The position numbers and the translations under genes were made by a program. A stretch of 14,978 nucleotides of DNA from Nitrospiraceae bacterium (lineage in GTDB: Bacteria; Nitrospirota; Thermodesulfovibrionia; UBA6902): assembly GCA_020354155.1 (NCBI GenBank), contig CP070644.1, forward strand, positions 1,929,178 to 1,944,155. The letters are read 5' to 3'. The notes beneath the pieces are model-generated. The model did not search any database and had not been told where the DNA came from. It was given only the letters and a program-made list of their open reading frames with translations. This document shows, one piece after another, positions 7,116-13,834 of the stretch (position 1 is its first letter; each line of letters begins with the position of its first letter).

Positions 7116-8096
7116 ATGAAACCCTCATTTCATATCAGGCCTCTCAACACCCCTTTTGAGGACCCTGGTCTGTATGTACGAATCCTCAGAGAAGGCCGTG
7201 CATTGATGTTTGATCTTGGCTTTACAACTGGCCTGTCCCTTCGGGATATATTGAAAACAAGCGATATCTTTATCTCCCACACCCATGTCGACCATTTTAT
7301 AGGCTTTGACAGTATCATGAGGGTTTGCCTGAAAAGAGAAAGGCCTTTAAATATCTTTGGTCCCGAGGGTATTGCCGATTGCGTGGAAGGCAAACTGAGA
7401 GGCTACACCTGGAATATTATCGAAAAGTATCCGGCGGTTATCAATGTTACAGAAGTGATGGAAGGAATCCAGAAAAAATACAGGTTTTCTGCATCCAATT
7501 CCTTCATACGGGAGAAACTTGCACCTCTACCCTTTAACGGGACCCTGATAAGGGACACGTTATTAACGGTATCTGCTGCGATTCTCGATCACCAGATTCC
7601 CTGCCTGGCCTTTGGTCTCAAAGAAGATAATCATATAAACATTGACAAGTCAAAACTGAGACAACGCAACCTGCCTGTAGGCCCGTGGCTCGGGGAACTG
7701 AAGAAAGCCATCCGCGAGGACACACCGGGAAGCTCCATTCAGATACATGACAGGACCTATTCCTTTGCGGAGCTGAGGGACATTGCAACGATAACAAGGG
7801 GACAGAAAATCTCTTATGTTGTGGATGCTATCGGGAGCGATGAGAACAGAAAGAAAATAATTGAGCTGGTCAGGGGATCGGACGTCCTGTATATCGAAGC
7901 CTATTTTCTGGACAGGGACAGGGACAGGGCGAAAGACCGGTACCATCTTACCGCAAAAGAAGCAGGAAGTATTGCACGGGAAGCAGCTGTTGGCAGAGTT
8001 GAGGCTCTGCACTTTTCCCCGCGCTATCTGGACGATCCCGGATGTATTGTGCGGGAGGTACAGGAATCATTTGCAGGTGATAGCTTTTTGATCTGA
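7116..8096 (+). CDS. RNase Z-like metallo-beta-lactamase-fold hydrolase, 326 aa
   Basis: The two-metal site is visible: HTHVDH (His55, His57, Asp59, His60), His159 in LDHQIPCLAFG, Asp237 in YVVDAIG and His299 in HFSPRY. Several features follow RNase Z (tRNA 3'-processing endonuclease, RNase BN type) rather than other family members. 'GFDSIMR...PLNIFGPEGI' follows the first motif. 'LRQRNLPVGPWLGELKKAI' resembles the 'GIPPGPLFGKLK' region. 'YHLTAKEAGSIAREA' parallels the 'HSTxxQAAxxA..A' motif before 'HFSPRY'. Differences are FDLG instead of the usual FDCGEGTQ and DA instead of DT around Asp237, so a specialised relative is possible. Residues 266-271 are DRDRDR, encoded by a triple GACAGG. There is no ribosome binding site. 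No partner gene is close downstream. Confidence 0.8.
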   Translation: MKPSFHIRPLNTPFEDPGLYVRILREGRALMFDLGFTTGLSLRDILKTSDIFISHTHVDHFIGFDSIMRVCLKRERPLNIFGPEGIADCVEGKLRGYTWNIIEKYPAVINVTEVMEGIQKKYRFSASNSFIREKLAPLPFNGTLIRDTLLTVSAAILDHQIPCLAFGLKEDNHINIDKSKLRQRNLPVGPWLGELKKAIREDTPGSSIQIHDRTYSFAELRDIATITRGQKISYVVDAIGSDENRKKIIELVRGSDVLYIEAYFLDRDRDRAKDRYHLTAKEAGSIAREAAVGRVEALHFSPRYLDDPGCIVREVQESFAGDSFLI

Positions 8097-8175
8097 CCGG
8101 TTTTTCTGGTATACTGGTTTTAGTCTGAAGTACTAGCGGTTGTTACTTTTGTTGTGTTATACCTGATGGTGCAGT

Positions 8176-8246
8176 CTGTCATTGCGACGGAGTTTAGGGC
8201 TGAGAAATCTTAAATTTTTCCCTGCACCTGCCTGCCGGTAGGCAGG
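8176..8246. repeat. REP-like intergenic repeat, copy B, with hairpin
   Basis: The left part, starting TGTCATTGCGAC and reaching GAGAAATCTTA, resembles the common 'GTCATTTCGA...GAGAAATCTTA' dispersed repeats of many bacterial genomes, here degraded. The right part is a hairpin: CCTGCC (8231-8236), loop GGTA, GGCAGG (8241-8246). The 13 bases at 8226-8238 are identical to part of copy A in opposite orientation. Confidence 0.55.
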
Positions 8247-8310
8247 GCCGATATGAAACATAAGTGATAATAATGCATTAGGTTTTAACGAAACAGAAAA
8301 AGGAGGCTCA

Positions 8311-8490
8311 ATGAAAATTGAACTTGAAGGGACACTGTTAAAAATGACGCCGGAAAATGACAGGGAAAAGACAGAATTAAATCAGTTGTGGACTATTATC
8401 ATTGGATGCGTCAATGAAGGCAAAAAGCTTGTGCCTGTAGGACAATATGTGCCGGGTGTGAAAGAAGTGGCTGTATTTAATATTGAGTAG
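8311..8490 (+). CDS. Small acidic protein, 59 aa, unnamed
   Basis: A strong AGGAGG (8301-8306) lies 4 bases before the ATG. The 59-residue frame ends in TAG and is followed by a strong terminator, so this is a convincing small gene. The product starts MKIELEGTLLKMTPENDRE and continues through 'LNQLWTIIIGC', 'KKLVPVGQYVPG' and 'VAVFNIE'. The pattern suggests a beta strand, a helix (residues about 14-34) and two strands. The layout looks like a compact alpha/beta protein with one Cys (33). It has no signal peptide or membrane segment. I do not know its function. It converges with rubredoxin, and its own promoter is not evident. A GATAAT at 8265-8270 could be a -10. Confidence 0.8.
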   Translation: MKIELEGTLLKMTPENDREKTELNQLWTIIIGCVNEGKKLVPVGQYVPGVKEVAVFNIE

Positions 8491-8499
8491 AGGATATGC

Positions 8500-8540
8500 A
8501 CAGGAAGGTACGCTGCTAAATCGTACCTTCCTGTTGTTTC
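8500..8540. terminator. Shared hairpin terminator between the 59-aa gene and rubredoxin
   Basis: A perfect 13-bp stem, 8500-8512 (ACAGGAAGGTACG) with 8522-8534, encloses a 9-base loop and is followed on the plus strand by TTGTTT. It lies 10 bases after the 59-aa stop and 12 bases from the rubredoxin stop. The plus-strand T-rich tail is the better one. On the minus strand there is no T-run, so termination of rubredoxin there is less certain. Confidence 0.8.
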
Positions 8541-8546
8541 CAGAGT

Positions 8547-8708
8547 CTATTCTTCTTTTTCAAAGGCGTCTTTTGTTGCCCCACAGACCGGGCAGACCCA
8601 ATCATCAGGAAGCTTTTCAAAAGGGGTGTTCGGCTCTACGCCGCTGTCAGGATCTCCTTCTGCAGGATCATATACATAACCGCAGACTGTGCATTTCCAT
8701 TTGTCCAT
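8547..8708 (-). CDS. Rubredoxin, 53 aa
   Basis: This is a one-iron electron carrier. Two knuckles, CTVCGYVYDP (Cys6, Cys9) and CPVCGATKDAFE (from Cys39 to Cys42), supply the four Cys ligands for Fe(Cys)4. The middle has 'GDPDSGVEPNTPFEKLPDDW', the standard rubredoxin core, including the conserved Trp before the second knuckle. The length is typical. AGGAGG lies 6 bases before the ATG. It is divergent from the aminotransferase operon and convergent with the 59-aa gene, so it is probably monocistronic. Rubredoxins in anaerobes pass electrons to rubrerythrin, superoxide reductase or flavoproteins in oxygen defence. The partner is not in this window. Confidence 0.97.
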   Translation of the reverse strand: MDKWKCTVCGYVYDPAEGDPDSGVEPNTPFEKLPDDWVCPVCGATKDAFEKEE

Positions 8709-8750
8709 ACAATTCCTCCTTCTCGTTAAAGAACATGTAAGATTGATATA

Positions 8751-8779
8751 AAGATAAAAGATGTACCCTGCCTTGTCAA
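8751..8779 (-). promoter_or_regulatory. Promoter for rubredoxin
   Basis: The minus strand carries a perfect TTGACA (8779 to 8774), a 17-base spacer and TATCTT (8756 to 8751), about 42 bases before the rubredoxin start. Consensus -35, optimal spacing and correct placement support a housekeeping sigma-70 promoter. Confidence 0.65.
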
Positions 8780-8800
8780 GTCATGGAATGGGTATATACC
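8773..8800 (+). promoter_or_regulatory. Possible promoter for the aminotransferase-deoC-moaC operon
   Basis: TTGTCA (8773-8778), a 16-base spacer and TATACC (8795-8800) lie about 38 bases before the start codon. The -35 box overlaps the rubredoxin -35 on the other strand, so the two transcripts would compete. GGTATATACC (8791-8800) is also a perfect palindrome, a possible operator. Confidence 0.35.
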
Positions 8801-8838
8801 TGCTGGCAAATGAAAATGTCCCGTGATAAACTGATGCC

Positions 8839-9714
8839 ATGATCTATCTGAATAACAGAATAGTCCCAAAAAGCCGGGCAAGAGTGTCAGTGTATGATCA
8901 TGGATTTCTCTATGGGGATGGTATTTACGAGACACTACGGGTTTATCAGGGCACTGTCTTTCATCTGGACGAGCATATTGCCCGGCTCTTTCGCTCCGCT
9001 GCAATGATACAGCTCACCATTCCCAAAACTCATGAAGCAATAAAAAGGGCTCTCTCCAAAACCCTGAAGGCCAACAGGCATAAGGATGCAGTAGTAAGAA
9101 TCACCATATCCAGAGGGGAAGGACCGACAGGCCTGGATCCTGCGCTCTGCCCATCGCCGACCTTTGTCATTATGTCCCATGCATTCAAACCCTATCCGGC
9201 AAAACATTATCAGCAGGGAGTAAAAATCGCCATTGTCAGGACCAGAAGAAACTATAATGGAGCCCTGAATGCCCAAATCAAATCACTTAATTTTTTAAAC
9301 AACGTGCTGGCACGGATCGAGGCAAAAAAAGAAGGCGCACTCGAGGGCATAATGTTGAACTACAGAAGCTTCATTGCCGAGGGAACGGTGAGTAATGTGT
9401 TCTTTGTTCGTGACGGTGTTCTCTGCACTCCCTCAGTCAATGCAGGCATTCTTGATGGTATTACACGAGGGTTACTTGTAGAGTGCGCAAAGGAACTCCG
9501 TCTTACGGTCAGGGAAGGCATGTTCAGAAAAGATGCTCTCATGTCTGCTGATGAAGTATTTATTTCCAATACAACGATGGAGGTTATGCCTGTGTCATCG
9601 GTGAACGACACAAAAATCAGCAGTCGACCAGGGAGCATAACGAAAAAGCTGCGCAGGGCATACAGAAAAAAAGTGAATGCCTATATAAAGAAGGCGGAAA
9701 GAAGCAATGAATGA
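8839..9714 (+). CDS. Fold-type IV PLP aminotransferase (IlvE / PabC / D-amino-acid transaminase group), 291 aa
   Basis: This is a class IV aminotransferase or lyase. The N-terminus has 'VSVYDHGFLYGDGIYETLRVYQG' (about 17-38), the standard opening of the family. The PLP Schiff-base Lys is Lys148 in AQIKSLNFLNNVLAR. The cofactor N1-binding Glu is Glu181 in IAEGTVSNVFFV. The phosphate-binding loop is GILDGITR (203-210). 'EVFISNTTMEVMPV' is near the C-terminus. These motifs do not separate branched-chain aminotransferase, 4-amino-4-deoxychorismate lyase and D-amino-acid aminotransferase. The length and 'EVMPV' fit either of the last two or a short IlvE. No pab gene is adjacent. The start lacks a good ribosome site. 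It overlaps deoC by 8 bases, so deoC is probably translationally coupled. Confidence 0.9.
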   Translation: MIYLNNRIVPKSRARVSVYDHGFLYGDGIYETLRVYQGTVFHLDEHIARLFRSAAMIQLTIPKTHEAIKRALSKTLKANRHKDAVVRITISRGEGPTGLDPALCPSPTFVIMSHAFKPYPAKHYQQGVKIAIVRTRRNYNGALNAQIKSLNFLNNVLARIEAKKEGALEGIMLNYRSFIAEGTVSNVFFVRDGVLCTPSVNAGILDGITRGLLVECAKELRLTVREGMFRKDALMSADEVFISNTTMEVMPVSSVNDTKISSRPGSITKKLRRAYRKKVNAYIKKAERSNE

Positions 9715-10375
9715 AGGCCATAGGATTGCCGGGAGAATAGACCACAGCCTTCTCCGCCCTGATGCCAGGGACGTTGACATCGCCAAACTCTGCGAAGAAG
9801 CGGAGAGGTTTGGTTTCCAGTCAGTCTGTGTAAACCCGGCATTTGTGAAGAGAGTGAGAGAGGTTCTGTCACGCTCAAAGGTCAAGGTTACCACCGTCAT
9901 CGGCTTTCCCCTTGGTATGTCCATTTCGCAGGTAAAGACCTATGAGGCAATGGAAGTCTTTATGCTCGGCGCAGACGAACTCGATATTGTTATGAATATA
10001 GGATATGCAAAATCGGGACAATGGGATGAAGTGGAAAAGGAATTATCAGCCATTGTTACGGCTACACCTGAGGCAGTGCATAAGATCATTCTGGAGTGCT
10101 GCTACTTAACGGACAGGGAAAAGAAAAAGGCCTGTGAAGTTGTTATGCGTACAGGCGCGGAGTTTATCAAGACCTCAACCGGGTATGGTTCAGCAGGTGC
10201 TACAGTACAAGATGTAGAGCTGATACGGTCTGTCACCGAGGGGAAATTGCAGGTCAAGGCTGCCGGAGGCATAAAAACGTTGAAGGATGCGAAGCAATTC
10301 TTTGATGCAGGCGCAGCCAGGCTTGGAACGAGTGCAGGTGTGGCGATAATGGAGGAGGCAGGTGCGCTGCCTTGA
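9707..10375 (+). CDS. deoC: Deoxyribose-phosphate aldolase, 222 aa
   Basis: It cleaves 2-deoxyribose-5-phosphate to glyceraldehyde-3-phosphate and acetaldehyde in deoxynucleoside salvage. It is a class I aldolase with a TIM barrel. The Schiff-base lysine is Lys155 in EFIKTSTGYG, assisted by Asp93 in ADELDIVMNIG and Lys184 in VKAAGGIK. The phosphate site is formed by 'TSTGYGSAGAT' and 'ARLGTSAGV'. It begins 'RIDHSLLRPDA', typical of DeoC, and has the usual length. It overlaps the aminotransferase by 8 bases and is followed closely by the C_GCAxxG_C_C gene. No deoxynucleoside kinase, phosphorylase or phosphopentomutase is nearby. Confidence 0.96.
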   Translation: MNEGHRIAGRIDHSLLRPDARDVDIAKLCEEAERFGFQSVCVNPAFVKRVREVLSRSKVKVTTVIGFPLGMSISQVKTYEAMEVFMLGADELDIVMNIGYAKSGQWDEVEKELSAIVTATPEAVHKIILECCYLTDREKKKACEVVMRTGAEFIKTSTGYGSAGATVQDVELIRSVTEGKLQVKAAGGIKTLKDAKQFFDAGAARLGTSAGVAIMEEAGALP

Positions 10376-10430
10376 TATGCGGCGAACTGTGCTCGCTCCC
10401 TGGAAAAATTCAGGTCAGGTGGATACTATA

Positions 10431-10868
10431 ATGTCTGTGAACAGAGTTGACGATGTACTATCGCTTTTTAAAAAAGGCTTTAACTGCGCACAATCATTGC
10501 TTGCTGTTTATGGGAATGAGCTGGGAATAGAATACGGGACTGCCCTGAAACTGGCCAGTACCTTTGGCGGCGGGATAGCCAGAAAGGGTGATACCTGCGG
10601 TGCTGTCACAGGCGCTCTCATGGTTATTGGTTTAAAATTCGGAACAGCAGACGTGAAGAACAAGGCGTCAAGTGCCAGGACCTATGAGTTATCAAGGGAG
10701 TTTATAAAAAGATTTCAGGCAAGAAACAGCAGCACAATCTGCAGGGACCTTCTTGGTTTTGATATGAGTTTGAAAGATAAACTGGAAGCTGAGGACAGCA
10801 AAAAGATTTTTACACAATGTCCGGCATATGTTAAAGATGCCGCTGATATCCTTGAGGAGATCCTGTAA
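10431..10868 (+). CDS. C_GCAxxG_C_C family putative redox protein, 145 aa
   Basis: This belongs to the Pfam family named for its cysteine pattern (PF09719 by memory), a putative redox-active family of unknown reaction. With the start at 10431 the four conserved cysteines are Cys19 (FNCAQSLLAVYG), Cys56 in CGAVTG followed by 'ALMVIGLKFG', Cys104 (ICRDLLGFD) and Cys130 (FTQCPAYV). 'STFGGGIARKGDTCG' is the family core. The frame is open from a GTG at 10362 that overlaps deoC, with AGGAGG only 3 bases before it. I prefer the ATG at 10431 because it gives the typical length and the first 23 residues look unlike the family. A GTG start remains possible and would couple the gene to deoC. No signal peptide is seen. 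It overlaps moaC by one base. Confidence 0.85.
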   Translation: MSVNRVDDVLSLFKKGFNCAQSLLAVYGNELGIEYGTALKLASTFGGGIARKGDTCGAVTGALMVIGLKFGTADVKNKASSARTYELSREFIKRFQARNSSTICRDLLGFDMSLKDKLEAEDSKKIFTQCPAYVKDAADILEEIL

Positions 10869-11374
10869 TGAAAAAAAATAATGATTCCGGGAAGATAACG
10901 CAACGGCTTACGCATGTTGATAAAAAAGGCCAGGCACGGATGGTGGATGTTGGTGACAAGGCAGCAACTGAGCGGGTGGCCGCTGCATCAGGGACTGTCC
11001 TCATGAAAAAGAAAACACTGACACTCATTACTGACAGCAGGATTGCCAAAGGCGATGTCTTTGCCACTGCCCGCATAGCAGGGATTATGGCAGCAAAAAA
11101 GACCGATGACCTGATTCCGCTCTGTCATCAGCTGAATCTCTCGCAGGTATCCATTGATTTTAAAGTGGATACACGAAAAGGGAGGGTTGATATTGAGGCA
11201 AGGGCACAGTGCAGGGGACAGACAGGTGTGGAAATGGAGGCCCTTACAGCCGCAGCTGTTGCAGCCCTGACTATTTATGATATGTGCAAGGCCGTGGATC
11301 GGGAGATGGTGATTGCTGACATAAAACTTCTTGAAAAACAGGGCGGTAAGAGCGGTAACTGGAAGCGGAAGTAA
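10868..11374 (+). CDS. moaC: Cyclic pyranopterin monophosphate synthase (molybdenum cofactor biosynthesis), 168 aa
   Basis: It converts the MoaA product 3',8-cyclo-7,8-dihydro-GTP into cyclic pyranopterin monophosphate, step one of molybdopterin synthesis. Matches to E. coli MoaC catalytic residues are Lys61 (K51 there, in IAKGDVFATARIAG), His87 (H77, in LIPLCHQLNLS), Asp138 (D128) and Lys141 (K131) in IYDMCKAVDREM. 'GVEMEALTAAAVAALT' and 'GGKSG' complete the family signature. One oddity is LCHQL where LCHPL is usual. A basic N-terminal extension of about 10 residues precedes 'LTHVD'. The ATG overlaps the stop of the previous gene by one base (TAATG), so coupled translation is likely. No other moa or moe gene is present, so the pathway must be completed elsewhere. 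Confidence 0.96.
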   Translation: MKKNNDSGKITQRLTHVDKKGQARMVDVGDKAATERVAAASGTVLMKKKTLTLITDSRIAKGDVFATARIAGIMAAKKTDDLIPLCHQLNLSQVSIDFKVDTRKGRVDIEARAQCRGQTGVEMEALTAAAVAALTIYDMCKAVDREMVIADIKLLEKQGGKSGNWKRK

Positions 11375-11403
11375 TTGATAGAATATCTTTAATATGTTCT
11401 TTT

Positions 11404-11521
11404 TTGTCATGCCGGACCTGCCAACAGGTATGATCCGGTCGCCCCGTCGACTCGCTAAGGCGAGCTTCCAGGAGGTGTTGAAACGACTGGATTCCGGCTG
11501 AAAGATTGCCGGAATGACAGG
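11404..11521. repeat. REP-like / MITE-like repeat, copy C, with terminal inverted repeats
   Basis: The ends are TGTCATGCCGG (11405-11415) and, read inward on the minus strand, TGTCATTCCGG (11519 to 11509), matching at 10 of 11 bases. The first 19 bases of the element (11404-11422) equal copy A exactly. Near the right end is an 8-bp hairpin, ATTCCGGC (11491-11498) with GCCGGAAT (11508-11515). No open frame exists inside, so it is non-autonomous or a REP-type element. Confidence 0.7.
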
Positions 11522-11633
11522 AAATATATATTCCCTTTTTGAACAAGCATGTATTCCTTCCCGTTCAAGTATCCTGACTCTTTTGTCTCAAGCCTTCTCA
11601 TTTCATGACTTGAAGACGCATGTCCTCAGAAAT

Positions 11634-11661
11634 TAAAGAAAATTAAAGTGCAGGCCGAAAA
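11634..11661 (+). promoter_or_regulatory. FliA-like (sigma-28) promoter candidate
   Basis: TAAAG (11634-11638) and GCCGAAAA (11654-11661) resemble the flagellar sigma-28 consensus TAAAGTTT-N11-GCCGATAA. The -10 matches at 7 of 8 bases. The spacing is one base longer than usual (16 bases between TAAA and GCCG instead of 15). It would start transcription about 60 bases before the HEAT-repeat gene. It suggests that the HEAT/HD-GYP pair may be expressed with motility genes, if the genome has a FliA. Confidence 0.4.
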
Positions 11662-11731
11662 GACAGTTGGAAAAATGCCTTGTCTGACAGCAGCCGGGGT
11701 GATGGGATTATCAAAGGATGCAAAATAATGC

Positions 11732-13834
11732 ATGGATAATTTAAAAGCAAAGAAAAACAGGCAGATGGATGTTCAGTTATTGAGTCAGGCAATTATTGAG
11801 CTGAACATTTCCCTCCACACTGTGTCCATGTATCCAAAAGATCATCCTATTGTAGACAATTCCTTAAACAGGGCCTTCAATGCATTAAAGGAATTGACAG
11901 CTGTTCAGGAAAGAATTGTTATTTCAGTCGCAAAAGATGTCCTGATAATCAATGAACAGCCCCTGCAGGAGAAGAATCCCGTCTTTAAAGAATTTGCCCT
12001 TAGCCTGAACAAATTAAACATTGCCCAGTTGACCCTTCTCAAGGGACTGACGAAAGAAGAACTGTATGCCTTTCACCGTTTCCTGTTAACAGAAGTCAAG
12101 AGTGAGACTGCAGAGGAACTGGAAAAAATCTTCGCAGACTTGAGGCTGATGCATATCCTGAGCGAGTTTATTAATTATGCAGTATTTAAAATGGAGGAAG
12201 GAGAAGCCCCGACAGAAGAAGACAAGGACAAAGCATTGTGGGAACAGTATGTCGCTGGGCTCATGGAAGGGAAATATCAGGATAATGAGATAGGAGATTC
12301 AATTGAAAAGATTCCACCGGAGAAACTCGCTGCCCTTCTCAATGCCGCTGTTCACGATGCGGCAACTGAGGAATATTACGAAAAATTGATTGATGCACAT
12401 TTATCCCAGACATTTTCAAAAAAATTTTCCAGTACTGACCTGCAGAAACTGCTTGAGGTAGTCAATTACCTCAGGCCTGAACTAAAGCGTCAGTTTCTAT
12501 CCTCAGCAGTCAGGGCATCATCAGAAAACATAGATTCCACAAGGGCAGCGCTGAAATCAATATCCTCAACTGAAGTCATGAATTTTCTGAGTGTTATTAA
12601 TGAAAATATGGTGACGCCCCCAGATGCACTGAAAAGTGTTCTCGATGAGTTTTCCCGGCTCAGTCACCAAAGGTCAGGGGGCCCGCAGTTCGGGGGGGCC
12701 ATGCTGGAAGATGACTTCCTCATTACTCCGGAAATGACAAATCTTCTCCAGGAGGCAACATATACAGCATTTGTCTCAGATTCCTATCAGGCAGACATAG
12801 CGCAGCTTCAGCAATTTGAAAAAACCCATTCCTCACAGCAATGGACAAAGGAATATGAGCAGCAGTGGCGAGATGAATATATTGAAAAGGACTTTAACCA
12901 GATTATCCTTGAACTTGCCCTCTCCGGCACGTCAGGTGACATGGAGGAGAATGAACTGGAATTATACATCGGTATCATCAAGGAGCAGATAGAGCAGTTT
13001 ATTGCTACCGGACAGTATGATCGTGTGCTCTCAACACTGGATATCCTTGCAGCCAAAAAGGGCAACAATAAAACAGCTGATCTTACCGAGGGTGCTCTGC
13101 AGTATTTCAAGTCCGATAAATTCATGCATTATATCATCGATTCGCTGCGTCTGGTGGGGCGGCAGCGAAGGCACGAGGCTTTACAGCTCTGTGAATACTA
13201 TGGAGACGCAATCCTTTCGCACCTTCTTGATGCCCTCATCGAGGAGGATTCCCCGACTATCAGACGGTTCATGATCAGTCTTATAACACATTTTGGTGAT
13301 AGTGCAAGCCCAGAAATCATAAAACGGCTGAAGGACAAGAGATGGTATGTGATAAGGAATATGCTCTTTATACTGCTTGAATGCGGAAGCGATGAATACC
13401 TGAAAAAAGCAGCATCATTATGCCGCCATAGCAACCCCAAGGTAAGTTTTGAGGCGATCAAATGCCTGATGAAGGCAAAGGATGAAGCAGGGATCAGGGC
13501 CCTCAAGGATTTTCTCGGATCTGACTCTCAAGAGATTGTCAAGAAGGCCATTGACCTTTCAGGATCCTTTGGAGTGCATGAAGTAGTACCGGAACTAATC
13601 CAGATGCTTGAGAAGAAAAACCGATCCAGTACTGATATTGAAAACAAGATTCCCATTGTCAGGGCCCTTGGCCTTATCGGTGACCACCGGGCAAAGGAGC
13701 CCCTGAATAATATTCTGGGCGCCCGCAGCCTGCTGTTCAGGTCTGCACTGGAACATCTGAAGGGAGAAGTCAAAAAAGCGCTGAATAGATTCCCCAAAGC
13801 AGCGTCAGCGGAGAAAGGAGCGAGGCATGGATAA
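11732..13834 (+). CDS. HEAT-repeat protein with N-terminal domain shared with the next gene, 700 aa
   Basis: No signal peptide or membrane segment is seen, so it is probably cytosolic. Residues about 17-122 form a domain that aligns by eye along its length with residues 5-105 of the next protein. Shared points are 'SMYPKDHP' against 'SLYSKEHE', 'DVLIINEQPL' against 'DLVVNNTPL', and 'KGLTKEELYAFHRFL' against 'AGVSLAEIKQFIVDL'. The middle (125-470) is helical and acidic, with a Gly-rich linker (316-323) encoded partly by a run of seven Gs. Residues about 478-685 are HEAT-like helical repeats, with 'DSPTIRRFMISLITHFGD', 'RWYVIRNMLFILLECG' and 'NPKVSFEAIKCLMKAKD' as units. Such scaffolds bind partner proteins. 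The ribosome site (AAGGA) is distant. It overlaps the HD-GYP gene by 8 bases, which suggests a coupled complex. Confidence 0.88.
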   Translation: MDNLKAKKNRQMDVQLLSQAIIELNISLHTVSMYPKDHPIVDNSLNRAFNALKELTAVQERIVISVAKDVLIINEQPLQEKNPVFKEFALSLNKLNIAQLTLLKGLTKEELYAFHRFLLTEVKSETAEELEKIFADLRLMHILSEFINYAVFKMEEGEAPTEEDKDKALWEQYVAGLMEGKYQDNEIGDSIEKIPPEKLAALLNAAVHDAATEEYYEKLIDAHLSQTFSKKFSSTDLQKLLEVVNYLRPELKRQFLSSAVRASSENIDSTRAALKSISSTEVMNFLSVINENMVTPPDALKSVLDEFSRLSHQRSGGPQFGGAMLEDDFLITPEMTNLLQEATYTAFVSDSYQADIAQLQQFEKTHSSQQWTKEYEQQWRDEYIEKDFNQIILELALSGTSGDMEENELELYIGIIKEQIEQFIATGQYDRVLSTLDILAAKKGNNKTADLTEGALQYFKSDKFMHYIIDSLRLVGRQRRHEALQLCEYYGDAILSHLLDALIEEDSPTIRRFMISLITHFGDSASPEIIKRLKDKRWYVIRNMLFILLECGSDEYLKKAASLCRHSNPKVSFEAIKCLMKAKDEAGIRALKDFLGSDSQEIVKKAIDLSGSFGVHEVVPELIQMLEKKNRSSTDIENKIPIVRALGLIGDHRAKEPLNNILGARSLLFRSALEHLKGEVKKALNRFPKAASAEKGARHG

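Larger units (their letters stand above)
11375..11731. other. 357-bp intergenic region before the HEAT/HD-GYP pair
   Basis: No gene is seen. A T-run (11400-11405) lies about 25 bases after moaC, preceded only by a poor A/T hairpin (from GAATAT at 11381), so a weak terminator is possible. A REP-like repeat follows at 11404-11521, then about 110 bases of plain sequence, then a FliA-like promoter candidate at 11634-11661. Confidence 0.5.

Noticed and set aside
8247..8254. GCCGATAT, a match to the sigma-28 -10 element, upstream of the 59-aa gene
   Set aside because: There is no TAAA at the required distance upstream, and it abuts the repeat hairpin.
12808..13125. Minus-strand frame inside the HEAT gene
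   Set aside because: It is a Ser/Cys-rich shadow of the real frame with no start signals.
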